Part shown: piece by piece, positions 23,055 to 31,048 of the stretch | Layout of the letters: each line of letters opens with the position of its first letter | Position numbering within the stretch: position 1 is the first letter of the stretch | Assembly: GCA_041657845.1 (NCBI GenBank) | Contig: JBBABD010000005.1 | Coordinates: 1 to 45,380 of the forward strand | Direction of reading: 5' to 3' | DNA from: Parcubacteria group bacterium | GTDB taxonomy: Bacteria; Patescibacteriota; Minisyncoccia; Moranbacterales; JAKLHP01 | DNA length: 45,380 nt | Translations under genes and position numbers: made by a program | Notes under the pieces: model-generated | Told to the model about the DNA's origin: nothing | The model's input: the letters and a program-made list of their open reading frames with translations, nothing else | Databases searched by the model: none

Positions 23055-23210
23055 ATGGCACGAGAAAATATTGCGAAAATGAAATGCAGCGAATGCAAAA
23101 ACATTACTCATTTTACAACGAGAAACAAGAAGAAGCTCAAAGAGAAACTGGAGCTTAAAAAATATTGCAAATTTTGCAGAAAAAATACTTTGCATAAGGA
23201 AGTAAAATAG
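23055..23210 (+). CDS. rpmG: 50S ribosomal protein L33
   Basis: A 51-residue zinc-type L33, too short for automatic ORF calling. It begins MARENIAKMKCSECKNITHF and has CSEC and CKFC cysteine pairs. The basic stretch NKKKLKEKLELKKY and the ending NTLHKEVK are typical. It lies between tRNA-Thr and tRNA-Trp, as in many bacteria where rpmG-tRNA-Trp-secE-nusG are clustered. A TATAAT box at 23047-23052 lies very close to the start. Confidence 0.95.
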   Translation: MARENIAKMKCSECKNITHFTTRNKKKLKEKLELKKYCKFCRKNTLHKEVK

Positions 23211-23211
23211 A

Positions 23212-23350
23212 TTGAAAATTTCTAATTTCTAATTGACCTAATTTCTAATCAATTACTAATGTCTGAATGTCTAATGTCCAATTTTGGTTATTTATTCATT
23301 CGATAATTGGGATTTGTTTAGAAATTAGAAATTCGGATTTAGAAATTCCG
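23212..23350. repeat. Spacer of inverted tandem units (TTTCTAA type), rpmG-tRNA-Trp
   Basis: The left half repeats TTTCTAA / TTGACCTAA / TTACTAATG / TCTAATG units. The right half has TTAGAAATTAGAAATTCGG and TTTAGAAATTCC, the complement. The centre is non-repetitive. Confidence 0.7.
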
Positions 23351-23354
23351 ATCT

Positions 23355-23425
23355 GCGGGTGTCGTATAGTGGCAGTACAGGGGTCTCCAAAACCTCCAGC
23401 GGGAGTTCGATTCTCTCCACCCGTG
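23355..23425 (+). tRNA. tRNA-Trp (anticodon CCA)
   Basis: 71 nt. The acceptor GCGGGTG pairs with CACCCGT (first pair G-T). The anticodon loop CTCCAAA gives CCA. The discriminator is G. CCA end not encoded. Confidence 0.93.
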
Positions 23426-23442
23426 CAAAATCTAACTAAATC

Positions 23443-23465
23443 GAGGCTTTCAGAAGCCTCTTTTT
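23443..23465 (+). terminator. Terminator after tRNA-Trp
   Basis: GAGGCTT (23443-23449) / AAGCCTC (23454-23460), loop TCAG, then five T residues. Confidence 0.88.
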
Positions 23466-23496
23466 AGGTTCTAACTTTTTGTGATAATATGAATAT

Positions 23497-24126
23497 ATGA
23501 CCGTTTGGGACAAAATATACAAAAGTTATAAAAAAGACGGAAAACCTTGGGGAAGTCTGAAGGATGATTTGCTTCCTGAGTTTTTAGAATTTGTGAAAAA
23601 TACCAATTTTATTTCTAGAAATGCATTAGATATTGGCTGTGGAGATGGTCGCTATTTAGATTATTTACAAAAGCTAGGGTTTAAAATAACTGGCATTGAT
23701 TCTAGTAAAACTGCCATCGAAATGAGCAGGAAAGTTTTAGGATCGAAGGCTAATCTAATATATGCAGAAATGTTTGGTTATGATTATTTATCCAACGAAT
23801 ATGATCTGGTGTTTTCTCTTTCTTCCATTCATCACGGTTTTAAAAAAGATATCAGCAAATTAATTGATAAAATTTACAGTTCACTTCTGCCTGGCGGTTT
23901 TGCTTTTATTACTTTGCCCGACATTAGTGACATTGAAAGCTGGGACACATTTAAAAATAATAAAAAATTGGAGGAAGGAACTTTCTCTCCTCTGTCAGGG
24001 CCGGAAACGGGTTTAGCTCATAGCTTTTTCAACAGAAAAGAAATTGAAAATATGTTTTCTGAATTTAGCAGCTTGAAGTTGGATTTAAACGATAGAGTGA
24101 ATTGGGTGGTTATTGTTAAGAAGTAA
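23497..24126 (+). CDS. Class I SAM-dependent methyltransferase
   Basis: A 209-residue Rossmann-fold methyltransferase. The SAM-binding motif I is ALDIGCGDGRYLDYL, followed by the acidic end of strand 2 (ITGIDSSKTAIEMSRK). Motif IV-like YDLVFSLSSIHHGF comes next, and LLPGGFAFITLPD is the post-motif loop. The fold resembles small-molecule or cofactor methyltransferases of the Methyltransf_11/25 type; the substrate cannot be told. It is a one-gene unit with its own terminator. Confidence 0.85.
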   Translation: MTVWDKIYKSYKKDGKPWGSLKDDLLPEFLEFVKNTNFISRNALDIGCGDGRYLDYLQKLGFKITGIDSSKTAIEMSRKVLGSKANLIYAEMFGYDYLSNEYDLVFSLSSIHHGFKKDISKLIDKIYSSLLPGGFAFITLPDISDIESWDTFKNNKKLEEGTFSPLSGPETGLAHSFFNRKEIENMFSEFSSLKLDLNDRVNWVVIVKK

Positions 24127-24154
24127 GTTTATCTTGGCAAATGAAATCCAAAAG

Positions 24155-24184
24155 TAGAGGCTTCTATAGAGGCCTCTATTTTTT
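24155..24184 (+). terminator. Terminator after the methyltransferase
   Basis: TAGAGGC (24155-24161) / GCCTCTA (24172-24178), then six T residues. Confidence 0.85.
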
Positions 24185-24196
24185 ATAACAACAATA

Positions 24197-24225
24197 TTGA
24201 CAAATAGCGCATTGCTTGCTATTTT
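24197..24225 (+). promoter_or_regulatory. Promoter of the small HTH gene
   Basis: TTGACA (24197-24202), 17 nt, TATTTT (24220-24225). Confidence 0.6.
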
Positions 24226-24271
24226 TTATTGTAAAAAGAAACAAAAAATATAGCAAAAAAAAGGGGGTTGC

Positions 24272-24550
24272 ATGGAAACAGGGCAAGAAGGGAAAGGGGG
24301 CTACAAATACAATAAAACGTGGAGGAATAGTCATCGAGGGACTTATCAGGCTGGAAAAAACAGATATTACGCCAGGGGACGGGTATTTGCCAGAAACGGA
24401 GGAGGGGCTTGGACAGAAGAAGATGAATGCTTAATCGTTGCCACAGATCGGCCGTGCGACAGAGAAATAGCAAAGAAGATAGGCAGATCTATCGATTCTA
24501 TTCAGGTGCATAGAGTCGCAGTGAGGAATAGAAATAAAAAGATAAGATAA
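24272..24550 (+). CDS. Small SANT/Myb-type helix-turn-helix protein
   Basis: A 92-residue protein. The basic, Gly/Arg-rich N-terminus is probably disordered. The C-terminal half has WTEEDECLIVATDRPCDREIAKKIGRSIDSIQVHRVAVRNR, the W-x-x-E-E-D-x-x-I...D-x-E-I-A-x-x-x-G-R-S-x-x-S-I-Q-x-x-R pattern of small SANT-like DNA-binding proteins found in phages and bacteria. It would bind nucleic acid; the target is unknown. It has its own promoter, an AAAAGGGGG ribosome site and a terminator. An overlapping frame starting at 24216 is rejected. Confidence 0.75.
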   Translation: METGQEGKGGYKYNKTWRNSHRGTYQAGKNRYYARGRVFARNGGGAWTEEDECLIVATDRPCDREIAKKIGRSIDSIQVHRVAVRNRNKKIR

Positions 24551-24571
24551 ATCGTTTTGCTTATCGATATA

Positions 24572-24606
24572 CCGCCAATATAGCAGATGCTTGAGGCGGT
24601 TTTTTT
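24572..24606 (+). terminator. Terminator of the HTH gene
   Basis: CCGCC (24572-24576) / GGCGG (24595-24599) and seven T residues. The 35-nt unit is nearly identical (32 of 35) to that at 29803. Confidence 0.8.
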
Positions 24607-24703
24607 ATCTCATCAACGCAATCGCTCGCTCCAATCTTACTTCAATCGGTTCCCAATTTTCTAATATATTTGTCCGAATCATCTCGCCTAGCCATTGCAA
24701 ACG

Positions 24704-24732
24704 AAAAACAAGACCTGGTTAGTCTTGTTTTT
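24704..24732 (-). terminator. Terminator of the gene at 24757
   Basis: A perfect 11-bp stem (24704-24714 with 24722-24732), 7-nt loop; the minus-strand side ends in T5. Confidence 0.85.
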
Positions 24733-24756
24733 GTTTTAGAGAAAGAATAATGAAAA

Positions 24757-25152
24757 TTAGCGGCTTGCTTTCTTGGCTACCTTTATTACCTGTGAAGCAT
24801 CTTTAACAGCCTCTTGTTTGGCGGCGATTGCCAATTTGCTGATTGATTTCCAATGCTTCTTGAGATCCTCCGCCAAAGCTTTAATTTCCGGTCGGCTAGC
24901 TTTCTTTCCTTTCTCATATTCCTTGGATACTCTGTCAATGATCTCCAGGTAGATTGGCTCTGTGATTTCGCGTGCCTTTTCCAGTTTTTCAACAACCTCG
25001 CCCTTCATTTTGATAGCCCAAGCTTTGGCATGCTGTCTATGCTTTTTTCCTTTTGGTCCGAAGAAAAAGTAAGCCGTTGCTGCCAGTCCCGCCAAGCTGG
25101 CGCAAACCACTGCTATTTTTACCGCATTTGATTTATTTGTTTTCTTTGGCAT
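24757..25152 (-). CDS. Small membrane-anchored helical protein (YtxH-like)
   Basis: A 131-residue protein. One membrane helix near the N-terminus (NAVKIAVVCASLAGLAATAYFFFG) is followed by PKGKKHRQHAKAWAIKMKGEVVEKLEKAREITEPIYLEIIDRV and a long charged helix rich in Lys, Glu and Ala. A G-P-x-G-K-K after the membrane segment and the helical tail recall YtxH-type proteins, but the similarity is weak. It is a single-gene unit on the minus strand. Confidence 0.65.
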   Translation of the reverse strand: MPKKTNKSNAVKIAVVCASLAGLAATAYFFFGPKGKKHRQHAKAWAIKMKGEVVEKLEKAREITEPIYLEIIDRVSKEYEKGKKASRPEIKALAEDLKKHWKSISKLAIAAKQEAVKDASQVIKVAKKASR

Positions 25153-25308
25153 ATATTTTTGTCTTAAAAAATTATTTTTTCTTGTTATTTTGTTTCTGCT
25201 CCTTTTTTCTCAGTTCGCTTTTTGTTTCGCGCCGGAGGAAAGAAAAGCCTAAAAACCATTTTCCGAAGCCTCTTTTTGGTTAATAGAGGGGTCGTATGGT
25301 TATGTCCG

Positions 25309-25317
25309 TGGTATAAT
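25309..25317 (+). promoter_or_regulatory. Extended -10 promoter of the P-type ATPase gene
   Basis: TG-G-TATAAT (25309-25317) is an extended -10 element; no good -35 box stands 17 nt upstream. The leader would be about 47 nt long. Confidence 0.5.
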
Positions 25318-25370
25318 AAAGATTAACCGAGGTAAAAAATATTTTTAGGGGAAAGTAATGATATAAAATA

Positions 25371-28055
25371 ATGGATAAAAAAAATCAGTTTTATTGTCAG
25401 GAAGTAGCGGACGTGATAAGCGAATTCCATTCTAGCCAGCATGGGCTTTCTTCTAATGATGCCAGAAAAAGGCTTTTGGGAAAAGGGCATATTGAACTGC
25501 CGGGAGCCAAGAGGGACAATTATTTGTCTATTTTTTTTCGTCAATTTAGAAGTTCGCTTATCTATATACTGCTAGTCGCTGGAGCCGTCGTTTTTTTAAT
25601 GGGGGAAATTATTGACGCGCTGGTCATTTTTTTTGTACTTTTTTTTAATGCAATGATCGGCGCAATCCAGGAAGGAAAAGCGCAAAACACTTTTTTGGCT
25701 CTCAAAAAATTCATTAAAGGAAGGGCGACTGTTCTTAGAAATAGTGAAGAAATAATTGTATCCGATAGAGAAGTGGTTCTCGGTGATATTATCGTTCTTC
25801 GTGAAGGGGAAAAGGTTCCTGCGGATGCTCGTCTTATGGCTTCAAACTCTCTCACAATTAATGAAGCGGCTCTTACTGGAGAATCAACCCCAAAATTCAA
25901 AACAACAGCGGCTATCAAAAAAAGATATATTTCAATAATGAACCGGGAAAATATTGTTTACAAAGGCACAACTGTCGTTGCGGGAAATGGAAAAGCGATT
26001 ATCGTGGCAACAGGAGTGGATACTTTTTTGGGAAGCATTGCCAAGGAAACTTTGGCTATTGGTTCAGCATTTCCGCTCAAGAATGATATAAAAAAATTAT
26101 CCCGGCTGGTGATTGTTTTTGTATTGGCAGTTTCCGCAATTTTGCTTGTTTTAGGTTTGGCTAACGGATATATTTTGAAAGATATTTTTAAAACAATGGT
26201 AGCCATTGCTGTTTCTATTATTCCAGAAGGACTGCCTATTGTAATTACGCTGGTTTTGGCCGGCGGAGTGTGGCGAATGGGCAAAAAGAATGTTTTAGTC
26301 AAAAAACTTCAAGCAGTTGAAGTTTTGGGTGAGACTAAGATTTTAGCTGTTGATAAGACCGGAACAGTTACCAAAAATGAACTGGTGGTGGAAGAAATCT
26401 ATGCCGGAGATAATTTTTTTGAAATAGAAAGCAAGGGGTATAGCCCCGAAGGTGAAGTAAGTTTTAATGGAAAAATAATAGATCCGCTCAACCATCCCGA
26501 ACTTTTATTGGCTGGTAAAATAGCCGCTTTCAATAGCAGTGCTGGTTTGATTTTTGAAAAGAAGGAAGGGGTGTGGCGGATAGCCGGAGATCCTACAGAA
26601 GGATCAATAGCTGTATTTTCCAAGAAAATTGGTTTTCATCGCGATGAATTGCTTTCTGAGGCGCATCTTTTAGATGAAATTCCTTTTAGTTATGAACTGA
26701 AATTTCATGCCACTCTTCACGAACAAAAAACAAATAATCTTTTGGCAGTGACTGGTTCTCCGGAATCCATTCTGGATTTATCTGAAAGTGAATGGAGCAT
26801 TGACGGTTCCAGGAAGTTTACGGAAAAAAGAAGACAAGCTATCCGATCGGTCATAAACTCCATGTCTCAAAAAGGGCTTCGGATCATAGGTTTCGCTTTT
26901 TGCGAAACTAGCATTGGCGCATTAGATAAAGGAAATATTCCCAAACTTATTTTTGGAGGATTTTTCGGGATCAAAGATGCACTTCGGGAAGAAGTGAAAA
27001 ATGCTGTCAAGCAAGTTTCTATGTCTGGGATTAAGGTGGTTATGATAACCGGCGATCATCAAATAACCGCTATGGCGATTGCTAAAGAAGCCGGGATTTA
27101 TAAATCTGCCGATGAAGTTTTGAATGGCGAAGAAATAGAAAAATTGAACGAAGAAGAATTGGCGTTGAAAATAAAAAATGTTTCCGTATTTGCCAGAATC
27201 ACTCCTGATCAGAAACTTAAAATAATAAAAGCCTACCAGGCAAACGGCATGGTAATAGCGATGACCGGAGATGGGGTGAATGATGCACTTTCGCTCACGG
27301 CGGCGGATATTGGCATAGGCATGGGAAAAATCGGCACGGAAGTAGCCAAAGAAGCTTCGGATATAATTCTTCTCGATGACAATTTTGGAAGCATAACCCA
27401 TGGCGTTGAAGAAGGAAGGAATATCTTTGATTCCATTAAGAAAGTTGTTCTTTATCTTTTTTCCACTAGTTTGGGCGAAGTTTTTGTGATCCTAGGAGCA
27501 CTTTTCATTGGCTTTCCTTTACCAATTTTAGCTGCTCAAATTTTATGGCTCAATCTGGTGACAGATGGATTTTTGGATATGGCGCTAGCAATGGAACCGA
27601 AAGAAGGAGGTAAATCTGGTATCTATAGGAAAACTTTCATTGTGGACAAATTGATGTTGCAAAGGATGTTTTTTATGGCTTTGCCGATGGCTATCGGAAC
27701 GCTTTATTTGTTTAGCCAAAATTACCAAACGGATATTGCAAAAGCTTGGACAATTTCACTTACAACGCTTGCGGTTTTCCAATGGTTCAACGCATGGAAT
27801 TGTCGTTCGGAAAGCAGTTCAATTTTTAAGATGAATCCATTCTCTAATAAATTTTTAGTTGGAGCCACTGGCGTTGTCATTGGACTTCAACTGTTGGCGG
27901 TCTACAATCCATTTTTTCAGAAAGTTTTGCGGACAGTGCCTTTGTCAGGAAAGGATTGGGCCGTTATTGCCGGTGTTGCATTTTCAATAGTTATTATTGA
28001 AGAGCTAAGAAAGATTGTGTTTAGAAATATTATAGCGAGAAGGACGACGGGATAA
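25371..28055 (+). CDS. P-type cation-transporting ATPase (P2A, calcium-pump-like)
   Basis: An 894-residue membrane pump. In order: an N-terminal cation-ATPase domain, the actuator motif LTGES, and membrane helix 4 with IPEGLP as in SERCA-type pumps. The phosphorylated Asp328 is in DKTGTVTKNE. The hinge is MITGDH...TGDGVNDALSLTAADIGI. Helix 6 carries NLVTDG, the second half of a SERCA-like ion site, followed by the PMR1/SERCA-type C-terminal helices. The likely substrate is Ca2+ (or Mn2+), exported at the cost of ATP. No regulator is seen nearby. Confidence 0.92.
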   Translation: MDKKNQFYCQEVADVISEFHSSQHGLSSNDARKRLLGKGHIELPGAKRDNYLSIFFRQFRSSLIYILLVAGAVVFLMGEIIDALVIFFVLFFNAMIGAIQEGKAQNTFLALKKFIKGRATVLRNSEEIIVSDREVVLGDIIVLREGEKVPADARLMASNSLTINEAALTGESTPKFKTTAAIKKRYISIMNRENIVYKGTTVVAGNGKAIIVATGVDTFLGSIAKETLAIGSAFPLKNDIKKLSRLVIVFVLAVSAILLVLGLANGYILKDIFKTMVAIAVSIIPEGLPIVITLVLAGGVWRMGKKNVLVKKLQAVEVLGETKILAVDKTGTVTKNELVVEEIYAGDNFFEIESKGYSPEGEVSFNGKIIDPLNHPELLLAGKIAAFNSSAGLIFEKKEGVWRIAGDPTEGSIAVFSKKIGFHRDELLSEAHLLDEIPFSYELKFHATLHEQKTNNLLAVTGSPESILDLSESEWSIDGSRKFTEKRRQAIRSVINSMSQKGLRIIGFAFCETSIGALDKGNIPKLIFGGFFGIKDALREEVKNAVKQVSMSGIKVVMITGDHQITAMAIAKEAGIYKSADEVLNGEEIEKLNEEELALKIKNVSVFARITPDQKLKIIKAYQANGMVIAMTGDGVNDALSLTAADIGIGMGKIGTEVAKEASDIILLDDNFGSITHGVEEGRNIFDSIKKVVLYLFSTSLGEVFVILGALFIGFPLPILAAQILWLNLVTDGFLDMALAMEPKEGGKSGIYRKTFIVDKLMLQRMFFMALPMAIGTLYLFSQNYQTDIAKAWTISLTTLAVFQWFNAWNCRSESSSIFKMNPFSNKFLVGATGVVIGLQLLAVYNPFFQKVLRTVPLSGKDWAVIAGVAFSIVIIEELRKIVFRNIIARRTTG

Positions 28056-28217
28056 GTTATGCATTCAAATTTAAATCAGGAGTGCAGATATAATAGGATT
28101 ATTTACGAATAAAATTCTAACGTTCTTTATGATATCGTGCGGATGAAAACAATGCTTACCTGAGCCTTGTTTTTGATAGGGGTTCGTAGATTTGGAACTG
28201 CTTAAGCATATAATATA

Positions 28218-28246
28218 TTGCAATATCTTTTTTAGGGGTATATAAT
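28218..28246 (+). promoter_or_regulatory. Promoter of the peptidoglycan-binding protein gene
   Basis: TTGCAA (28218-28223), 17 nt, TATAAT (28241-28246). The expected leader is about 31 nt. The rest of the 228-nt gap (28056-28217) shows no clear feature. Confidence 0.65.
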
Positions 28247-28283
28247 TTAATTATAATTTGTGAAATAAGAAGGGACTAAAAAA

Positions 28284-29699
28284 ATGAATAAAAAAAACAA
28301 AAGAAAAACTGAAAAAAATATTTTTATTTTTTTGGCATTTTTAATTTTATCTATAGGTTTTGTTATTTTTCCTCGTGATGCAAAAGCTGCTCCCTCAATT
28401 TCTACTTATAATATGATAACCAACAAAACGACGCCTGATGTTAAAGGAACAATTAGCGGTGTTACCGGAACTGCTGAAGTTTCTGTAACGATTAATGCAA
28501 TTGAATATTCCTTAGATTCAGTGACTAATGGAAATTGGAGTATGACAGTTGGCGAAGATGGCCACCCATTGGAATCGGAACATTATTACACAGTTGAAAT
28601 TACAGCTACTGATGGAACAGGAGACAATTCTACAACCGCTTACATCTATGTGGATGAGGGTTGCCCTTATGAATTTTATTATACTGGAGATGGAGGAGAA
28701 GAAGCTGAATTTTCATCGATTACTTTTAGTGAGACATATAATTATACTTCCGATGATGGGCTTTTCTCGCTTTCTTTTCCGGCTGGAACTGTAGTTGTGC
28801 AAAGGGGCGGAGGGACTTTTGATCTTGCGGATTGGTATGCTGAAATTGTCGATTCCAATAATGAAAGAATCATTTCAAAGCTTCGTTTTGGAATTCCCGA
28901 TGAGGATTTGGATTTTTCTGTTCACGATGTCATTGTTACTTTTAATGTCGGCGAAGAATATAGCGGGCAAAGTTTAAATATATTTTCAAGAGGGGATGGC
29001 GATAATGATGAGGGTTGGGAGCCATTGGAGATTGATTGCACCGTTACGGAAGGCGGTAGTTGCACGTTTAGCATTAATCATGCTTCTTATTTCTCAATCA
29101 GCCAATATACCAGCATCGCTGAAACCGAAGAAGGAGAAAATGATGATAATGACGATGACAACAATGATGATGATTCAGAAACGGCTCACATTGATTCCTG
29201 GAAAGCTTATCGTTATGAGGATGCCAACAAAAGCTGTTCATCACGGCTGAAATTAACCATTAAAGGCAAATATTTCGACAAAAATGCTGAAGTAAAAATT
29301 GGAAACAATGAAGCTTCTTCTGTGAACACAAAATCCAGCAAAAAAATTGTTGCCAAATTCTGTATGAGTAAGCTGCTAGATAATCAAGCTAGCCATAAAA
29401 AAACTATTAGCGTAACCAATTCCGATGCTGACATGGAAAAAGCGGATAAAAAGATAAATCTGGACGATGTCGGCTATAGCGCATCAGAGAAAGACTTTGA
29501 TATTCAGACAACTGAAGGAGCAAAAAGTATCCAAGCAGCTCTGGCCAAACTCGGATTTTTGGATGAAGGATATGTTACCGGATTTTACGGATTAATTACG
29601 ACAAATGCGGTTGTTGAGTTCCAAAAACAGAATGGCATTTCTCAAACTGGATATGTAGGGCCATTAACGAAAACGAAATTGGAAGAAAAAATGAAATAG
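28284..29699 (+). CDS. Secreted protein with Ig-like and peptidoglycan-binding domains
   Basis: A 471-residue exported protein. The signal peptide is NIFIFLAFLILSIGFVIFPRDAKAAP. A bacterial Ig-like domain follows (about residues 40-125, SISTYNMITNKTTPDVKGTISGVTGTAEVSVTINA...). A beta-rich middle part (about 130-280) and a D/E/N-rich acidic linker come next, then an IPT-like stretch (about 305-390). A C-terminal PGB_1-type domain has KSIQAALAKLGFLDEGYVTGFYGLITTNAVVEFQKQNGISQTGYVGPLTKTKL, which anchors proteins to the cell wall. The function of the middle part is unknown. Confidence 0.8.
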   Translation: MNKKNKRKTEKNIFIFLAFLILSIGFVIFPRDAKAAPSISTYNMITNKTTPDVKGTISGVTGTAEVSVTINAIEYSLDSVTNGNWSMTVGEDGHPLESEHYYTVEITATDGTGDNSTTAYIYVDEGCPYEFYYTGDGGEEAEFSSITFSETYNYTSDDGLFSLSFPAGTVVVQRGGGTFDLADWYAEIVDSNNERIISKLRFGIPDEDLDFSVHDVIVTFNVGEEYSGQSLNIFSRGDGDNDEGWEPLEIDCTVTEGGSCTFSINHASYFSISQYTSIAETEEGENDDNDDDNNDDDSETAHIDSWKAYRYEDANKSCSSRLKLTIKGKYFDKNAEVKIGNNEASSVNTKSSKKIVAKFCMSKLLDNQASHKKTISVTNSDADMEKADKKINLDDVGYSASEKDFDIQTTEGAKSIQAALAKLGFLDEGYVTGFYGLITTNAVVEFQKQNGISQTGYVGPLTKTKLEEKMK

Positions 29700-29802
29700 A
29701 AGAAGGATGCTATTATTCAAAGCGAAATTTACACTTTTGAGTTTAAGATTTCCACTGGCTGGGGGGGGATAAATTCGGGGATAATCTAATAAACTCTTAA
29801 TT

Positions 29803-29837
29803 CCGCCAACATAGCTAATGCTTGAGGCGGTTTTTTT
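29803..29837 (+). terminator. Terminator, near-copy of the one at 24572
   Basis: CCGCC (29803-29807) / GGCGG (29826-29830) and seven T residues. It stands about 105 nt after the preceding gene, with no gene directly before it. Confidence 0.78.
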
Positions 29838-29877
29838 GTTTGTACAAATGCAAGTATAATTGTATATTAATAAAGTA

Positions 29878-30642
29878 ATGAAAAAAGTTATATTTATAAT
29901 ATTGATCGTATTATTTCTGGCCATTGCCGGCGGAATTTTTTATCGCGGGAGAATATTTAGCGTTAACAGAGTCGCGATTACACAAAACGAAGCCAAAGAA
30001 AAAGTCGAGCCGGAAAGCCAAGTTTCCGTAGTTTCTTCTGAATCTTTCGCTGAGCCAGAAAAACCGATAGCGCTTTCAATTCCTGACTTTATAATGCTAG
30101 ACGTGCCTTTTGTTGGCCAGGCGCCGTTTCAAATCTGGGATGCGCTTCACGAAGACGCTTGCGAGGAAGCAAGCCTGGTTATGCTGAAATATTTTTCTGA
30201 TGGCAAAAAATCAATTACCAAAGAGCAAGCCGAAAAAGAAATTCAGGATATGGTTGCTTTTGAAAAGAAAAACGGATATAAGCCAAGCATTGCATTGGAA
30301 GAACTAAATCAAATTGCTAGTAAATATTACAAATTAGAAAACGGCAGGGTGGGGAAAAATATTACCATCGAAGATATTAAGAAAGAATTATCAAATGAAA
30401 AACCGGTAATCGTCGGAGCGGCGGGAAAAGTTTTGCCCAATCCCAATTTTAAAAACGGCGGACCGAATTATCATATGCTGGTAATCATCGGCTATGACGC
30501 TCAAGGTTTTATTACCAACGATCCTGGAACGCGCTTGGGCGAAGGCTTTCGATATTCTTTTGACGATTTGCTCAAATCCATTCATGACTGGGATTCAAAA
30601 AATATTCTAAACGGAGGTAAGGATTATTTAGTTTTTGATTAA
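29878..30642 (+). CDS. C39-like cysteine peptidase, membrane-anchored
   Basis: A 254-residue protein with an N-terminal membrane helix (VIFIILIVLFLAIAGGIFY) and a papain-like C39_2 domain. Catalytic residues are visible: Cys95 in DACEEASLVML, His199 in NYHMLVIIGYD and Asp215 in TNDPGT. It probably acts outside the membrane on a peptide or cell-wall bridge. The start is ATG 29878; a TTG at 29860 overlaps the TATAAT box (29855-29860) and would precede the transcript start. Confidence 0.82.
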   Translation: MKKVIFIILIVLFLAIAGGIFYRGRIFSVNRVAITQNEAKEKVEPESQVSVVSSESFAEPEKPIALSIPDFIMLDVPFVGQAPFQIWDALHEDACEEASLVMLKYFSDGKKSITKEQAEKEIQDMVAFEKKNGYKPSIALEELNQIASKYYKLENGRVGKNITIEDIKKELSNEKPVIVGAAGKVLPNPNFKNGGPNYHMLVIIGYDAQGFITNDPGTRLGEGFRYSFDDLLKSIHDWDSKNILNGGKDYLVFD

Positions 30643-30653
30643 GCTAACTATTA

Positions 30654-31017
30654 TGTCATTCCGAGCGAGCATAGCGAGTCGAGGAATCTAATAAGATGAA
30701 ACAATATTGCGTTTACATAACGACTAATAAATCAGGAACATTATACATCGGAGTTACGAGTAATTTAAAGAAAAGAATCTGGGAGCATAAGAATAAGATT
30801 GTGGATGGATTTACCAAAAAATATAATATAGATAAGTTAATATATTTTGAACAGACGGAAAATGTAATGAGCGCTTTGGAAAGAGAAAAACAGTTGAAAA
30901 AATAGAGCAGACAAAAGAAAATAAATCTAATAAACAAGATGAATTCAGAATGGGAAGATTTGTACGATAAGTTATAAAATTAGATCTCTCGACTCCCTTC
31001 GGTCGCTCGAGATGACA
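30654..31017 (+). mobile_element. Family B element carrying a GIY-YIG gene
   Basis: The left arm (30654-30695: TGTCATTCCGAGCGAGC...GAATCTAAT) is mirrored by the right arm (30981-31017: TAGATCTCTCGACTCC...GAGATGACA). In the empty copies at 15494 and 17557 the two arms meet as ATCTAATTAGAT. Here the gene sits at that centre. A mobile or homing-type origin is inferred. Confidence 0.65.
30696..30977 (+). pseudogene. GIY-YIG nuclease (UPF0213/YhbQ-like), interrupted by an amber codon
   Basis: The first 69 codons encode a GIY-YIG nuclease domain (CVYITTNKSGTLYIGVTSNLKKRIWEHKNK...). Variant motif YIT...YIG, the catalytic Arg in KKRIWEH, and the ending ALEREKQLKK are visible. TAG at 30903-30905 then stops the frame. 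The same frame continues with SRQKKINLINKMNSEWEDLYDKL and TAA (30975-30977), the normal C-terminus of this family. There the family has a tryptophan directly after QLKK, so a single TGG-to-TAG change explains the stop. It could also express a truncated protein. Confidence 0.82.
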
Positions 31018-31048
31018 ATGGGGGCGTTTTTTAGTTTAATTGGAAACC

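Noticed and set aside
24216..24434. Alternative frame (72 codons) overlapping the HTH gene
   Set aside because: The ribosome site and the recognisable HTH motif belong to the frame starting at 24272.
28056..28217. Hidden small gene between the P-type ATPase and the peptidoglycan-binding gene
   Set aside because: Only very short frames without ribosome sites are present.
30903..30905. Possible recoding of TAG as an amino acid
   Set aside because: TAG is used as the normal stop of other genes here (atpD, rpmG, the 5' surface protein), so a nonsense mutation is simpler.
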